Made by a program: the position numbers and the translations under genes
Assembly: GCA_002989075.1 (NCBI GenBank)
Contig: PSQN01000010.1
Location: 124,001 to 188,000, forward strand
DNA: 64,000 nucleotides
Direction: 5' to 3'
Source: Arthonia radiata
Taxonomy: Eukaryota > Ascomycota > Arthoniomycetes > Arthoniales > Arthoniaceae
Part shown: positions 44,091 through 54,146 of the stretch, piece by piece
Layout of the letters: each line of letters opens with the position of its first letter
Numbering within the stretch: the stretch's first letter is position 1
Notes under the pieces: generated by a model
The model's database searches: none
What the model saw: only the letters and a program-made list of their open reading frames with translations
Told to the model about the DNA's origin: nothing

Positions 44091-47013
44091 ACTTTCTCGA
44101 GCCGTCGTTGGTCACAGCAACCATCTCAACCGTCATTGTGGATTATTCACCCCCCGGATAGGCCATCTTACTGACCTGGGAGCTTCACACATACTCTACC
44201 TCAAGGCTCGACCAGAGCATCTCAATTCTACGCCATCTGCCATTGCGCGCAGCTGCGATGGGCACTCTTGACTACCATGACCATCTGCTTTTCCGCATAG
44301 CTGCGATGGGCACTCTTGACCTATTGACCATCTGCCATTCCGCACACCTGCGAGAGGCACTCTTGACCTTCATGACCATCCGCCATCCCGCACACCTGCG
44401 AGAGGCACTCTTGATCATCTTGACCATCTTGACCATTCTCGCACAGCTCAGTTGCCACCCAGTAACGAGCGCGACATCGTCACTTGAGCACCACGCTCAC
44501 TTGACACAAATGACCTTGACCAATTCGTTTGCCATCATTGGCAGTGAAGAAAGCAATCCTCACACGCTTGGCCTGCGCCTTGAGTGGTAGACCATTGTCT
44601 CGAAGCTGCTTTCTGCGCTTCAAGCGACTCCCAATTCAACTTCGTTGATCGTGGAGGCGGTGTCATTGAGCAAGACTTCTCTGTCTTCCGATGCACCCCC
44701 GTCTACGGTCGACAAACAACAAACAACAACCCCATCTCGACGGGGTCGCAACGCTCAAAAGCATCAATCAGGCCTGTGCGCATCAAGCTCAAGCAACAAT
44801 GAGATTCCGTTTGCCGCCTTCAACTTTCGACAACGGCGTTCAACTCCTCCTTCGGCACTCGACATGACACTGCTTTTTGGGCCTCGAGCTTGCCCGCATC
44901 ATGTCTCCCACTCCAGTCAAATACACCTCAGTGTTGCACCAGAACACTGTAGATGGCCTGAGACGGCAAGTATCATCGATCCACGGCACACCAGACCTCC
45001 TACTGACGGTATCAAGCAGGCCAATCTCCTCGAGTCCTCGTCATGTTCGCAACATTCGCGGCGCTCTCATCTTTCCGTGTCCCCATTGGCCATCTCATTT
45101 CTCAACGGTGGTGTCGAAAATGCCTCTGAAAAGCTCCACCAGTTGAGTCCGGAGGACCTACAAACATTCTACAGTGCATCGTCGCAAAGCACGCGGACAT
45201 CCAAGTCATCCAGTCCAAAGGACTCATGATCCGCAATCATGGAGGTACGTTGAGTCAGTGGTTCTCAAGCTCGTGGTGTTGCTAACTTGAGGAAGGCGCC
45301 ATCTTCTCGGCATTCCTAAAGAGACTGTCGTCAAAGCTCGGCAGCCCCAGCAAGCAACCCACCACAGACATCTTAGTCTCTCAGCTGGCCCCCCAAGCAG
45401 CAGCAAATCTGCGCCCTCTCTCCCGTTGAAGCCTTCCGGCATTCACAATATCGTTAACAATGCACAGCATACAGCCACACCAACCGTTCACTTCTTCTTT
45501 CGTCACCGCCGCCACAGCTTCTTACGCATCTTCGTCTGCCTGCGCATCAGATGCCACCACGTTTTCGCCATTCAATTCACTCAGTCGCAAAACCTCACTT
45601 CGACATCGAGACCGCGTTGCCACTTCGCATGGAATCCCCAATACCCACATCGAAGACCACATTGAGCACTCAGCTCAAAAACCATTCAATAAGTTCAGCG
45701 CCGCTGTTGCATACTGGGCGATCCCGTGTTTGCTATGGTCAAGGGAAACTCCAGCATTGGCAACACGCTATCACAACTGCAAGAAGCGCTCTCAATCATC
45801 ATCCACGATTCTGCCGATTCTGCGGATTCTGATCACCTTAGTCAAGCTGGGCCGTTCATCACTTCGATCCATCCAATGTATGACCTCGCTTGCCATGTCG
45901 CCGGCCAAAGCAAGCACCCGATCCCGGATTCATCATGACTGCCATTTCTGCATCGCTACAGGCACGTCTTCGCCCTACACGGGACACCGTGGCCCCTCTC
46001 CCATCCAACTCCCTTCGACAGCTGCCGCCTCTTCAATGTAGCTGCAAGGCAGGCCTGCCGCTTGTCACGTCTGACGGCTCGATACTGCCGCCCTCGGCGT
46101 GTTCCAAAGACTGTTCTCTGCGTTCAGCCACCTCCCGCTAGTAGCGCGACGGTCTCCACGTCTTTCTCGAAAGTTTTCAGAGTCATCAGCCCAAGGCACG
46201 TCATGACACCATCATCAATTCCAGTGTCTCTTGAGGATATCTACTCTACTCCAGTCTCAAGGAACCTGCAGCCACAGCGTCGCTGCCAGCCTTGCTCGCA
46301 TCCCAGATCTCTTTCTACTACACTGGTGACCATCACCGCTTGAGTAATCCGACACACGACCAGCGCCTCGTCTCGACAAAGCATCATCTGAAGTCAGCCA
46401 ACCTTTGTGGTCAATCAACGTTTCAACATGATCCACGCAGCATCATCTTCCTTTTCGATGACTTTCCGTCCCATAACAAAGTCCAAGCAAAAGATAGTTC
46501 AATCAGTACACTCAACACCCTTGTATTGAACACGGGCGGCACACGGCGACGGTGGCGCAGCGCAAAGACTTCCCTGCCGCAACTTAAACACGCCGCAGCA
46601 AGCGCCACCCTTCCAATCACTTCGGCATCGGACGTTGACACAGGCGCGTCGTTGGCAGAAAGCCACAGCGGTTCTCAATCCATCCCCAAGAGAAGACGAT
46701 CGATCAACCAGACCAACTCGTCATCGAGGCCACTCACTTGCCCGGTTGTCCAAGCAAAAGACGATGTGAGCATTCCATGGCCAAGCAATCTCAATCAGTA
46801 AGTCCTTTGTTCCCCAGCCCATGTCCCTAATAGCGTTTCCGCTGACCTTCCCATAGATCAGAACTCCGCGGTCAAAAAGGCAGGTTCAAAGCAGAGCAGT
46901 CGGGTGATAGGTATGGATGTGGCAGACACCGGCACAGGACGGGTAGCAGCCAATTGAGTGTGCGAGATCGAGAAAGCGGAGCGAATGTGCATGTGTATAT
47001 CTTCCTCAATACA
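44091..47013 (+). other. coding-like Ser/Pro-rich region, gene unresolved
   Basis: Long plus-strand ORFs in changing frames (44645-45229, 45460-46041, 45726-45938, 46062-46343, 46292-46801) cover this region; all are rich in Ser, Thr, Pro and His, partly because the plus strand is C/A/T-rich. One convincing splice is visible: donor GTAAGT at 46800 and acceptor CCCATAG at 46859 join the last ORF to a 50-codon exon ending at 47013. I could not connect the earlier parts without frame jumps. It may be a multi-intron gene, a decayed one, or biased composition only. Confidence 0.3.
44246..44445 (+). repeat. four tandem 47-48 bp units
   Basis: Four copies starting at about 44246, 44294, 44341 and 44389, each containing GCACTCTTGA and ACCAT, and a partial fifth. 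Copies 1-2 share CTGCGATGGGCACTCTTGA; copies 3-4 share CTGCGAGAGGCACTCTTGA. Read as protein they give A-M-G-T-L-D or H-L-R-E-A-L-L repeats, but I see no gene that needs them. Confidence 0.8.
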
Positions 47014-48152
47014 TGAACGCGCATGGTTCCGATTCAGAGTTTCTCAATTTGCCTAGTGCGGCTTGACTATAGTCAGTGAATCGTCTTCGTTGCTTCTGCA
47101 GGTCGAAGAGCTTCTCCTTTGGCCATCATTGGATTGCCCAGCAGCTGGGATTATCTAGCAACATAAGTGGTCAATCTACCTGTCTGCTTTAGCCAGTCCC
47201 TCCGCCAGCATATCGCTCAACGCTCGCCGCTACGCCTCGCCCTCCTCTGCTGCTCCCTCTTCGCACCTCCCTTCAGTTCCACCACGACCATCACCCTCAC
47301 CGTCCCCTCCACTCCCCCTCACCGTCTTCCCCATTCCCTCCAATCAATGGACTGCGGCTCAGAATTAGATGACGCGAATTTCACCACCAAGACCAATGAG
47401 AACAATGATACAACGAGTTGTACCAATACCACGCTCATATGTTTACTCGTATCCAACGACGACCTGGTTAGTATAATAACTCGCAGCAGGTAGTACCTTG
47501 AGAGGGCAATGTCCTTTCCACTAGCTGCAGTATGGGATCTGGCGAAATCTGCAGGTTTTGTTAATACTACCACTAACTGCAACTGCAATATTGAGACTAT
47601 GAAAGACTCTAGCGTGAGCGAGCAGTAGCGATTCTTGAAGCCGAGATTGACACAAGCCAAGGCGAAGCGGAAGCGCGACCTTGATGAGATGGCGGCGGTG
47701 CAGCTTTTGGATTTGGAGAGAGTTTCCGGTGGGGTTGTTGAGGTCGTTTGGGAGAGAGGAGCTTGAGGGGTTTTGCAGGATGGGGGCGGCGCATGTTAAT
47801 GTCAGTTGAGATGGGAAATGTCGGTGGGAGTGAAGTGGAGAGCGAGGGAGCGAGGTAATCGTGCGGGAAGATGGTTGATGAAAGATTTCTGTCTAGCAGG
47901 TCACGGCATTAGTGGTGGTAGTGAGGGGGTAGAGGCAGATTGTATGACTTATGGCTGGTTGCTTTACTTTGCCCAGGACCGAAGCGCGAAAGCCGTATTG
48001 GGGATAGTAGCATAATACAAAGTCAGCCAACCATGCCGATCGAGTGCAAAAATCGTAACATTCCTCTCATACTCTCACAAACCCGCCCACCGCCCGCCAA
48101 TACTTTTACAACCACATCCGCAACTTCTTGAATACGCCGAAGAAGAAGATCA
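47014..48152. other. intergenic, no gene supported
   Basis: About 1.1 kb, including the 3' side of the RhoGAP gene. ORF 47167-47493 (plus) has a Leu/Ser-rich start, and other short ORFs exist, but none has splice partners or motifs. Nothing further seen. Confidence 0.4.
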
Positions 48153-51100
48153 CTAATCATCCATCGGCGCATCCACCAACTCCACACCCCTCTTCCCCTC
48201 CAAACTCCCCGCGCTCTCCCTCTTCGCCAGACTTCCAAGACTACTCCGCTTCATCCCATCCATCGTGCCCTTCCGTCCCACGGCCCGACTCCGCCCCAAA
48301 CTGTTCTTCTTCTCAATCTCCCCCGTATTCGTACTCACCCCACTGTCCCTCGCACCTACCACACTTTCTCTCATGCTATCCCCATTCTCCGTCGGCGACA
48401 CCAAATCCTTCGGCGGCACCGGCGGCGCATGCGTTTGCACAGGTGTGCTGAACGGCCCGCTCGTCGCGCTCATCGCCATGCCCATGCCCGCGCCAATCCC
48501 GCCATTACTATCCGCAGACCCCGGCACCTCCAGACTATCCCTCACACTCCTCGGCACCGCCCGCGGCGAACTAGGCCCCCTCGGCGAGTCCGGCGTCGAG
48601 CCCTCGCGTGCGCGCGCGACATGCCCGGACGGCGCAACGGGGAAGCGCGTCTCGGGCCCTCTGCTAGAGTCGCGGCGATGGCTGGGCTTCTGCAGGGATG
48701 TGCTCGCGCGGCTTTTGTGGTTCGTCTGCGGGCCGTCGATGTGGGTGGACTCGGAGTTGAAGTGCTCACGCGCGCCGGGGGCGGGGGATGCAGCACGCGA
48801 TCGTAACGCGATGGCGCGGTTGCGCTCTTCCATGTGGGCGCGGCGGTTGGACTCGTCTGTGCTGATGGCGCGGGCGCGGTTGCCGTCGGGTGTGAGTTCG
48901 TTGCTTGCGCTGGCGCCGGCGGAGGCGTAGTCGCCTAGCTGTGGGGGAGGGTGGGCGAGAGGGTGGTGAGGTTGGATGGTGGATTGGGCGCGAGCGACAG
49001 AGGCAGAATGCTTGAGAGACGCGCTCCGTTTGAGCTCGCCGAAAATGGGGTCTTTGTGCGCCAGCAGGTCTTTCAGGAAGCGGACGTTATATTTCTCTTC
49101 GAAGAGGAGGGCGGACTCCGTGCGGGAGCGCAGGACGCAGGGAGCAAGGGTGGTCGTAAGAGCGGTGACGTAGGCGTCATCGGCGGAGGTGAGGTCGATA
49201 AGGCGGGCGAAGTGAGTGCAGAGGGCGTCGAGAGTGGCGATGTTGGCGAGGCGGAGCTGGCCGAGGGTGTTTTGGAGGACGGAGATGCGGGTTTCGGTCT
49301 GGTCATCGGCGGCGGTGGTGGGGGAGGTGTAGATAGTTTTGATGATTTCGTAGAGGCCGGACGAGACGATACTATCCGGGAGTTCAAGCAAATAGAGCTT
49401 GAGAGCTGAGGCGACGATGGGGGATTCGTAGGTTTGGAGGATGGCGGGCGGTGGGGCTTGGCCATTATTGATTTCATTGCGGAGACGGTGAGTGGCGGCA
49501 AGTGGCACGTCGACGACCCAGATCGACCGCCGAGCTTCGTCGCCATCGAGGAGAGGGTAGTTGTTGTCGAGATGGGTCAGTATGGACGTTACGATAATGG
49601 GAACCCGCTTCTTGTCAGCACGAGCGCGAGCTTCAAGGTCGATACCGAAAGTCTGGTCTAGGATGCTATTAGTACAGTCGGCGCTGATTTCAAGCAAGAC
49701 ACTTACCTGCGACAGAGTTATAATAATTCTCGTACGGCTGCACCTTTGGCACAAACGGCCCAGTCCGGTAGTTCTCAAGCATATACCGTAGATCGCCGAG
49801 CGGCTGCACCGTTTCTTGAAACAGCATCATCTTATCCACGGTGCTTTGCAGACTCGGGATCACATTGCTGACCGCGCCCGAGAAGTCGAGGATTACTGAC
49901 TTGATAGCCTTCAGCCTGTCTAGCTCGCACCGCTCCATGAACTTCAGATGCTCGATCATAGCCTCCTCCAGCGTGCATCGCAGCAGGTCGAGCTTGCGCA
50001 CACCAGCTTTGTACTTGTCGTCAGCTTCTCGCGCTTCTCGTCGCAGCTTCTGGCCGGGCGTTTCGTTGGGGTATGGATTGTTGAGCGGATTCCAGCCTTG
50101 CAGATACTCGCTGACAGAGTTTACTGGGCTGTCCACAGAGCTGTCGGTGGACATCAGAGTCGACGAGCGAGCCATGGGGGTTCGCTTCTCAGGTAGACCA
50201 GTGAGCTTGAACGCACCCGTCCGCCATTGGTAGTTCATCCGGGAGCTGTTCGCGAACACGCTGCCAACGTTGCCAATCAGGCGCAAGAAGCCATTGGTGA
50301 TCATGTCTTGCCCGACGCGTTCTGCATAGCTTATGCTGGTGCCGTTGAGATGTGTTTGGACGTATTCAACGATTTCTGAGCCGGACGTAACATTCTGATA
50401 CGTACCCAGTATCGGCACTTTGACCTCCCCGAGGCGGACATTGTTCAGCATGTGTGAGAGGATCTTCTGCATCTGTTCATACTCGTAGACATCGTCGCCA
50501 ATTTCAAAAACAGGCTTCTCGTCTTCATCTTCTTCCGGCTGCTGAATCTTCACGGTTGGCGTGTCTGACTTTGGACTGGTAGTCGGAGGCGGGCTCAGTG
50601 CAGGCTCCTTGAACGCCAATTTATCCTCCTCTTCAAGGTCCTCGACCAGTCGGCACTTATTGAAGTATGCACTGCGGAGCTTGCGGACCCAGTCCGCTTG
50701 CTTGTCGTGAGCCTTGATGCGTGCTTGCAGCTCGTCTTGAGAATTCTGAACGCGATTTGCATGCTGGTCACACCAACGGCCAAACGGGTATACGACCAGT
50801 TCTCGAATATTCTGACCGATCTTGCGGTGCTTAATTGACGCTTGTTCCATCTCGGTCCGCACGCCATCATATGCCTTGCAACAAGATTAGCACTCCGCTT
50901 TAGCCTGGATTGCGAGTACGCGACCTACCTTGCGGACGCTGGCTCCGTCGTCTCTAGTAAACCCATCCGTGTATTTGTCGCATGCTGGCCCAATCTCACC
51001 CATATGCTGCCCATAAAGCTCTTCCGCATCGGCGCGCATACGAGCGACGGTCAGGATTTGCTGGTTCTCCTGGACGCCCTGTTGGAGCTTGCCAAAGAGA

Positions 51101-51156
51101 ACGCCCAGCCCTCCGGCGTAGTCATTGGACCAGAACGCTTGCGCAAATGTCGACAT
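48153..51156 (-). CDS. RGD2: Rgd2-like F-BAR / DEP / RhoGAP protein
   Basis: Three minus-strand exons: 51156-50929, 50874-49707 and 49657-48153; 966 residues. Domains in order: FCH/F-BAR start (about 1-165, with S-F/W-x-N-D-Y-A-G-G-L-G-V-L-F), a DEP domain (about 210-300, with G-S-E-I-V-E-Y-V), the second F-BAR half (about 358-430), a RhoGAP domain (about 468-660), and a Ser/Pro-rich tail. This order is that of yeast Rgd2, a GAP for Cdc42 and Rho5, thought to act at sites of polarised growth. In the GAP domain the segment that normally carries the arginine finger (G-x-F-R) reads S-I-W-V-V-D-V-P, so the canonical Arg is not at its usual place; the core N-I-A-T-L-D-A-L and later helices are kept. 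Start: the ATG at 51156 precedes the conserved F-A-Q-A-F-W-S-N-D-Y. Confidence 0.92.
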
Positions 51157-51694
51157 CTTGGCGGTGCGATGCAAATACAAGCATGCGCTGGGTTTCTAGG
51201 GAGTGACCCCGTCTGATCTCCGATGAGTTGAAGTTGGGGGGGGGCCCAGTGAGCGGAAGGGATGAGATAAGCGAACGACTTTGCTTTAGGATCAGCCCAA
51301 TGATGGCTTTAGTGGGTACTCATGGGTATATAGGTGAGCGATCAGCTGGAAAGGAGTGAGAGGCTTGTCACGCGCAGCAAGCAGGTTGCGCAGCGTTTGA
51401 GCTGGAAGTACAAGCTAATTCTGGATTCCCTGTACGCGCACTGGGCGTCTAGCGTCTACTAGCGCCCCCGTTCGACCACTCCCTCAATGCGGCTAATTCG
51501 CCGATTCATTTGTTGAGCACAAAAATCACAACATGTCGCGCGATTGAGGGAAGACGGATCAAGAGAGGTGTTTACTAATTTAATGGCAGGTGATGTAGAT
51601 TAAAAGTTCATGCTATTCAAATGCTAATGCTCATAAAGACATATCTATCCAGCTGTGCCATGCTGCATTATTTCCCACCCATGATGCTCAAATA
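51157..51694. other. spacer, RhoGAP promoter side
   Basis: About 540 bases upstream of the RhoGAP start and downstream of the uS14 copy. A G-run (GGGGGGGG) lies near 51237. I see no poly(T)/poly(A) tract at the 3' end of the uS14 copy that would mark a retro-insertion. Confidence 0.45.
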
Positions 51695-51865
51695 TTATCG
51701 ATGTTTGGTGAAGCCAATGTCACCGCCCTTCTCACGGAAGCGCTGGCGGCAGATGTTGAGGCCGTACTTGCAGACCAAACCAGCTTTGTGGTCACAGACA
51801 CGGCATCCACGAGCACCTTTGCCGTAGCCGCGTGGGCGTGAGTACCAGACGCTCCCGTGAGACAC
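51695..51865 (-). pseudogene. decayed copy of ribosomal protein uS14 (RPS29)
   Basis: 56 codons plus stop, the exact length of eukaryotic RPS29, with an uninterrupted match to the family ([38 protein letters not shown]). Three features say it is not a normal copy: the codon at the start position is GTG instead of ATG; the second zinc pair C-x-x-C reads C-R-Q-R, so one zinc ligand is lost; and the usual Arg before K-Y-G-L is Cys. The frame is open upstream to an ATG at 51997, but that stretch looks unrelated to any ribosomal protein. Intronless as far as visible. The functional gene should be elsewhere in the genome. It sits beside a SAR1 fragment on the same strand. Confidence 0.8.
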
Positions 51866-52029
51866 GGTTGCAAAGCTTCTGTTGGTGATGTTGCAAGATG
51901 GATTTGGTGACTCGACGTTTGGGCGACTGGAGCTCGTGATCTGATGTGATGATATTTGCCAAATCTGCGATGCGCTGATACATTCCAGAAGCTCCACCTA
52001 TTGAAGCTGCGTACGGTACGCTGGGATAT

Positions 52030-52266
52030 CAGCTTGCCTTGATGGTAACCTCCCAAGTCGAATGTGTCGAATCGGACATTGCCGTTTGATAGCTCCTCGC
52101 TCGTGGGATGTTATGTAGGCTGCAGAATTGCGACGCGGTCATTCTTCAACACGTGGAACAGTGTGATTTTGCCAGCATTGTCAAGACCGAGGAAGTGGAT
52201 CTTTACGTGTTTGTTGAGAAGACCGACTTGAGCGAGCGTATCCCAAAATCAGTTCACGATCCACAT
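52030..52266 (-). pseudogene. SAR1 amino-terminal fragment with two stops
   Basis: From the ATG at 52266 the minus strand reads M-W-I-V-N, then a TGA where SAR1 has Trp, then [14 protein letters not shown], the P-loop [21 protein letters not shown], a TAA where the family has a sense codon (usually Leu), H-P-T-S-E-E-L, and F-D-L-G-G-x-H-Q (G3 box region). After that the likeness to SAR1 ends. SAR1 is the COPII coat GTPase, and it is essential, so this must be a broken extra copy. All 75 or so codons lie in one frame with no intron, as in a processed copy, but it is truncated at the 3' side and has no A-tail. It starts 36 bases from the CSI2 stop and is followed, after about 165 bases, by the uS14 copy. 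Confidence 0.8.
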
Positions 52267-52301
52267 GCTGGGCGGCTTATAGCTTTCTCTAGCTTCATCA
52301 C

Positions 52302-53570
52302 TCAGAATCTCTCCCCAGGCCCATGTCCATGATTCTCAAAGAGGTCGTTCAAGTAAGTGCTCGGCGCGCGGCCAGTAGGTGGAGCGTTGAGCGAGAAGTC
52401 TCCGCTGGCAGCAAGCCTGCTTCTTCTTCTACTTTGCGCCGCATCATGCTCAGCCAGGGCGTCTCTGCTTAGTCGGGACGAATGACGCGGATTGTTGCCA
52501 GGACCAGCTGCTGACCCGGGTCGCAGATGCGTGCTTTGTGGTCTCGATTGAGGCCGTATAGACGGCGAGTCGGGCGGCGATGGGGTTGCCAGGCCATCAC
52601 GAGAAGCGAGACGGCCATAACCAGGCGTGTCTGTGCCACGCCCTAGATGCGCGATGGGGTTGCCAGAATTCGCTTGGCTCGTGCCTGGCGCGTAGTAGCC
52701 AGCAGGCATATAGCCGCTATTCCGGTTTCCAGTGGTGTTGTTGTTGTTGCCGCCAGCGTTAGTCGGAGAGAAGAACAAATCTGAGCTCGACGGCATTCTC
52801 GAAGCGCGCTTGGGCTGATGTGATGCTCTCTTATCATGCCGGTAGTCTTCTTTGTTCTTGCCACCATGCACTTCACCTGCGCCGCCGTACTTCTCTTTCG
52901 GATTGGAAAGCACATCCAGTGACATGTTGCTGTCCGTGTACATGCTCTTGTATCCACCACTCGTCGTTGTCGGGGCTCCCCACCCAAACATCGACTTCGA
53001 GTCCGGAGCATATGCAGTCTCGGCGGCGCGCTTCACACTGCGGTGGAGTGACCACGCCACGAGACCGCGCCATGCAAGGACACAGAGGCCCAGGAAGCCC
53101 AATGCCGCACCGACGCAAATAAACACTGTGCCTTCGGGCAAATTGCTCTTTTGCATGAAAGGCGCTTTCGAGGTGTCTGGGACAATCATGGGCGGCGGGA
53201 GTACGCCGGCTAACGTGGGTAGGGGCGGGTCTGTGGATGTGGCTGGGTCATTCGTCGTCGCAAACGACGCTGAAGGGCTTGTAGGTGTAGTTGCTGAGGA
53301 AGAAGTGGTACGACTCGTTGCGGCTGATGTGCCAGTGCTTGTGGCTGCATTGATGGATGTAGCGGCTGATGTTTGCGCAGAAGTGCCCGTAGACGTTGCT
53401 GCTGTAGTCTGCGCGGTCGTTGCTGGTGGAGCAGTCGTAGCATCGTCGGTGGCTGCTGGTCGTGCGGGATTATTGCCTGGTACAGGGTTGTTGCCGATCT
53501 GAGCGAGGGCTTGTGGAGCGGTAAGGAGGATTGACAGGAGAAGGAGGGTCGTCGAGCGTTTGGGTGCCAT
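52302..53570 (-). CDS. CSI2: CSI2-family single-pass membrane protein
   Basis: Single-exon gene of 422 residues. Signal peptide at 1-24 (ends A-L-A-Q), then a Thr/Ser/Ala-rich stalk to about 120, likely O-glycosylated, then a conserved juxtamembrane block (S-K-A-P-F-M-Q-K-S-N-L-P-E-G-T-V-F), one membrane helix at about 147-172, the motif A-W-R-G-L-V-A-W-S-L-H-R-S-V-K-R-A-A, and a long disordered cytosolic tail rich in Ser, Arg and Asn. This layout and the juxtamembrane block are those of the fungal Csi2 family, named for a yeast protein linked to chitin synthase III and found at the vacuole and bud neck. The exact function in filamentous fungi is not established. Confidence 0.85.
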   Translation of the reverse strand: MAPKRSTTLLLLSILLTAPQALAQIGNNPVPGNNPARPAATDDATTAPPATTAQTTAATSTGTSAQTSAATSINAATSTGTSAATSRTTSSSATTPTSPSASFATTNDPATSTDPPLPTLAGVLPPPMIVPDTSKAPFMQKSNLPEGTVFICVGAALGFLGLCVLAWRGLVAWSLHRSVKRAAETAYAPDSKSMFGWGAPTTTSGGYKSMYTDSNMSLDVLSNPKEKYGGAGEVHGGKNKEDYRHDKRASHQPKRASRMPSSSDLFFSPTNAGGNNNNTTGNRNSGYMPAGYYAPGTSQANSGNPIAHLGRGTDTPGYGRLASRDGLATPSPPDSPSIRPQSRPQSTHLRPGSAAGPGNNPRHSSRLSRDALAEHDAAQSRRRSRLAASGDFSLNAPPTGRAPSTYLNDLFENHGHGPGERF

Positions 53571-54146
53571 TATCTTTGGGAAATAAACGATCGGTGTGCC
53601 AAAGACTATGCAGTGCTGAGGCTTTCAATCAGAAAGCGCTTATCTTCTCGTGAAAGACGGCGGCGCGACTGTTGCACAGCGGCAAAGAAGGCCGAAGTAG
53701 CAGCTAAAGAGCCAAGAATGGATTGACTGAGAGACGTCTGATGTCGTGGAGCGTGAGCTCTCGTTCTTGCTGACTGCGGTGAACTGCTCAGCCAGAAAAC
53801 AGAAGAGACGGACGACCAATTCATAAAGAATGCGCTGATGCGATGGTTGCCAGGGTGATTGTTATGAGTGTGCTGGGTTGTTCGTAGCAGTATACGAGGA
53901 TCAGCCTGTAAAAGTGATTATTTGAGTACGATTGACTACGGGCACAAGTGATAAGGAGCGTGGCGGTAGATATGAGACGAGTGCGGGTGAGGATGTGGAG
54001 AAGTGATGAGGCGAAAGGGTATCAACGTTTTCATCTCATTTTCCCTGACAACCATCGCGACCTTGCCTGAAATAGCCTAGCGCGTCCCCAAATATCTCGC
54101 CCCTACTCACAACCCCATCAACAAACTACTTCGAGAGTGAGACTGA
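53571..54146. promoter_or_regulatory. divergent spacer CSI2 / ERCC8-like
   Basis: 576 bases between two divergent conserved genes, holding both promoters. No site recognised; the small minus-strand ORF at 53606-53824 is not supported. Confidence 0.45.

Noticed and set aside
48265-49409. Long plus-strand ORFs opposite the RhoGAP gene
   Set aside because: Antisense shadows of a GC-rich exon; the minus-strand protein has clear domains.
52015-52056. Protein from minus ORF 51688-52056
   Set aside because: It runs out of frame across the uS14 copy and shares only the SAR1 tail end at its start; it is a shadow.
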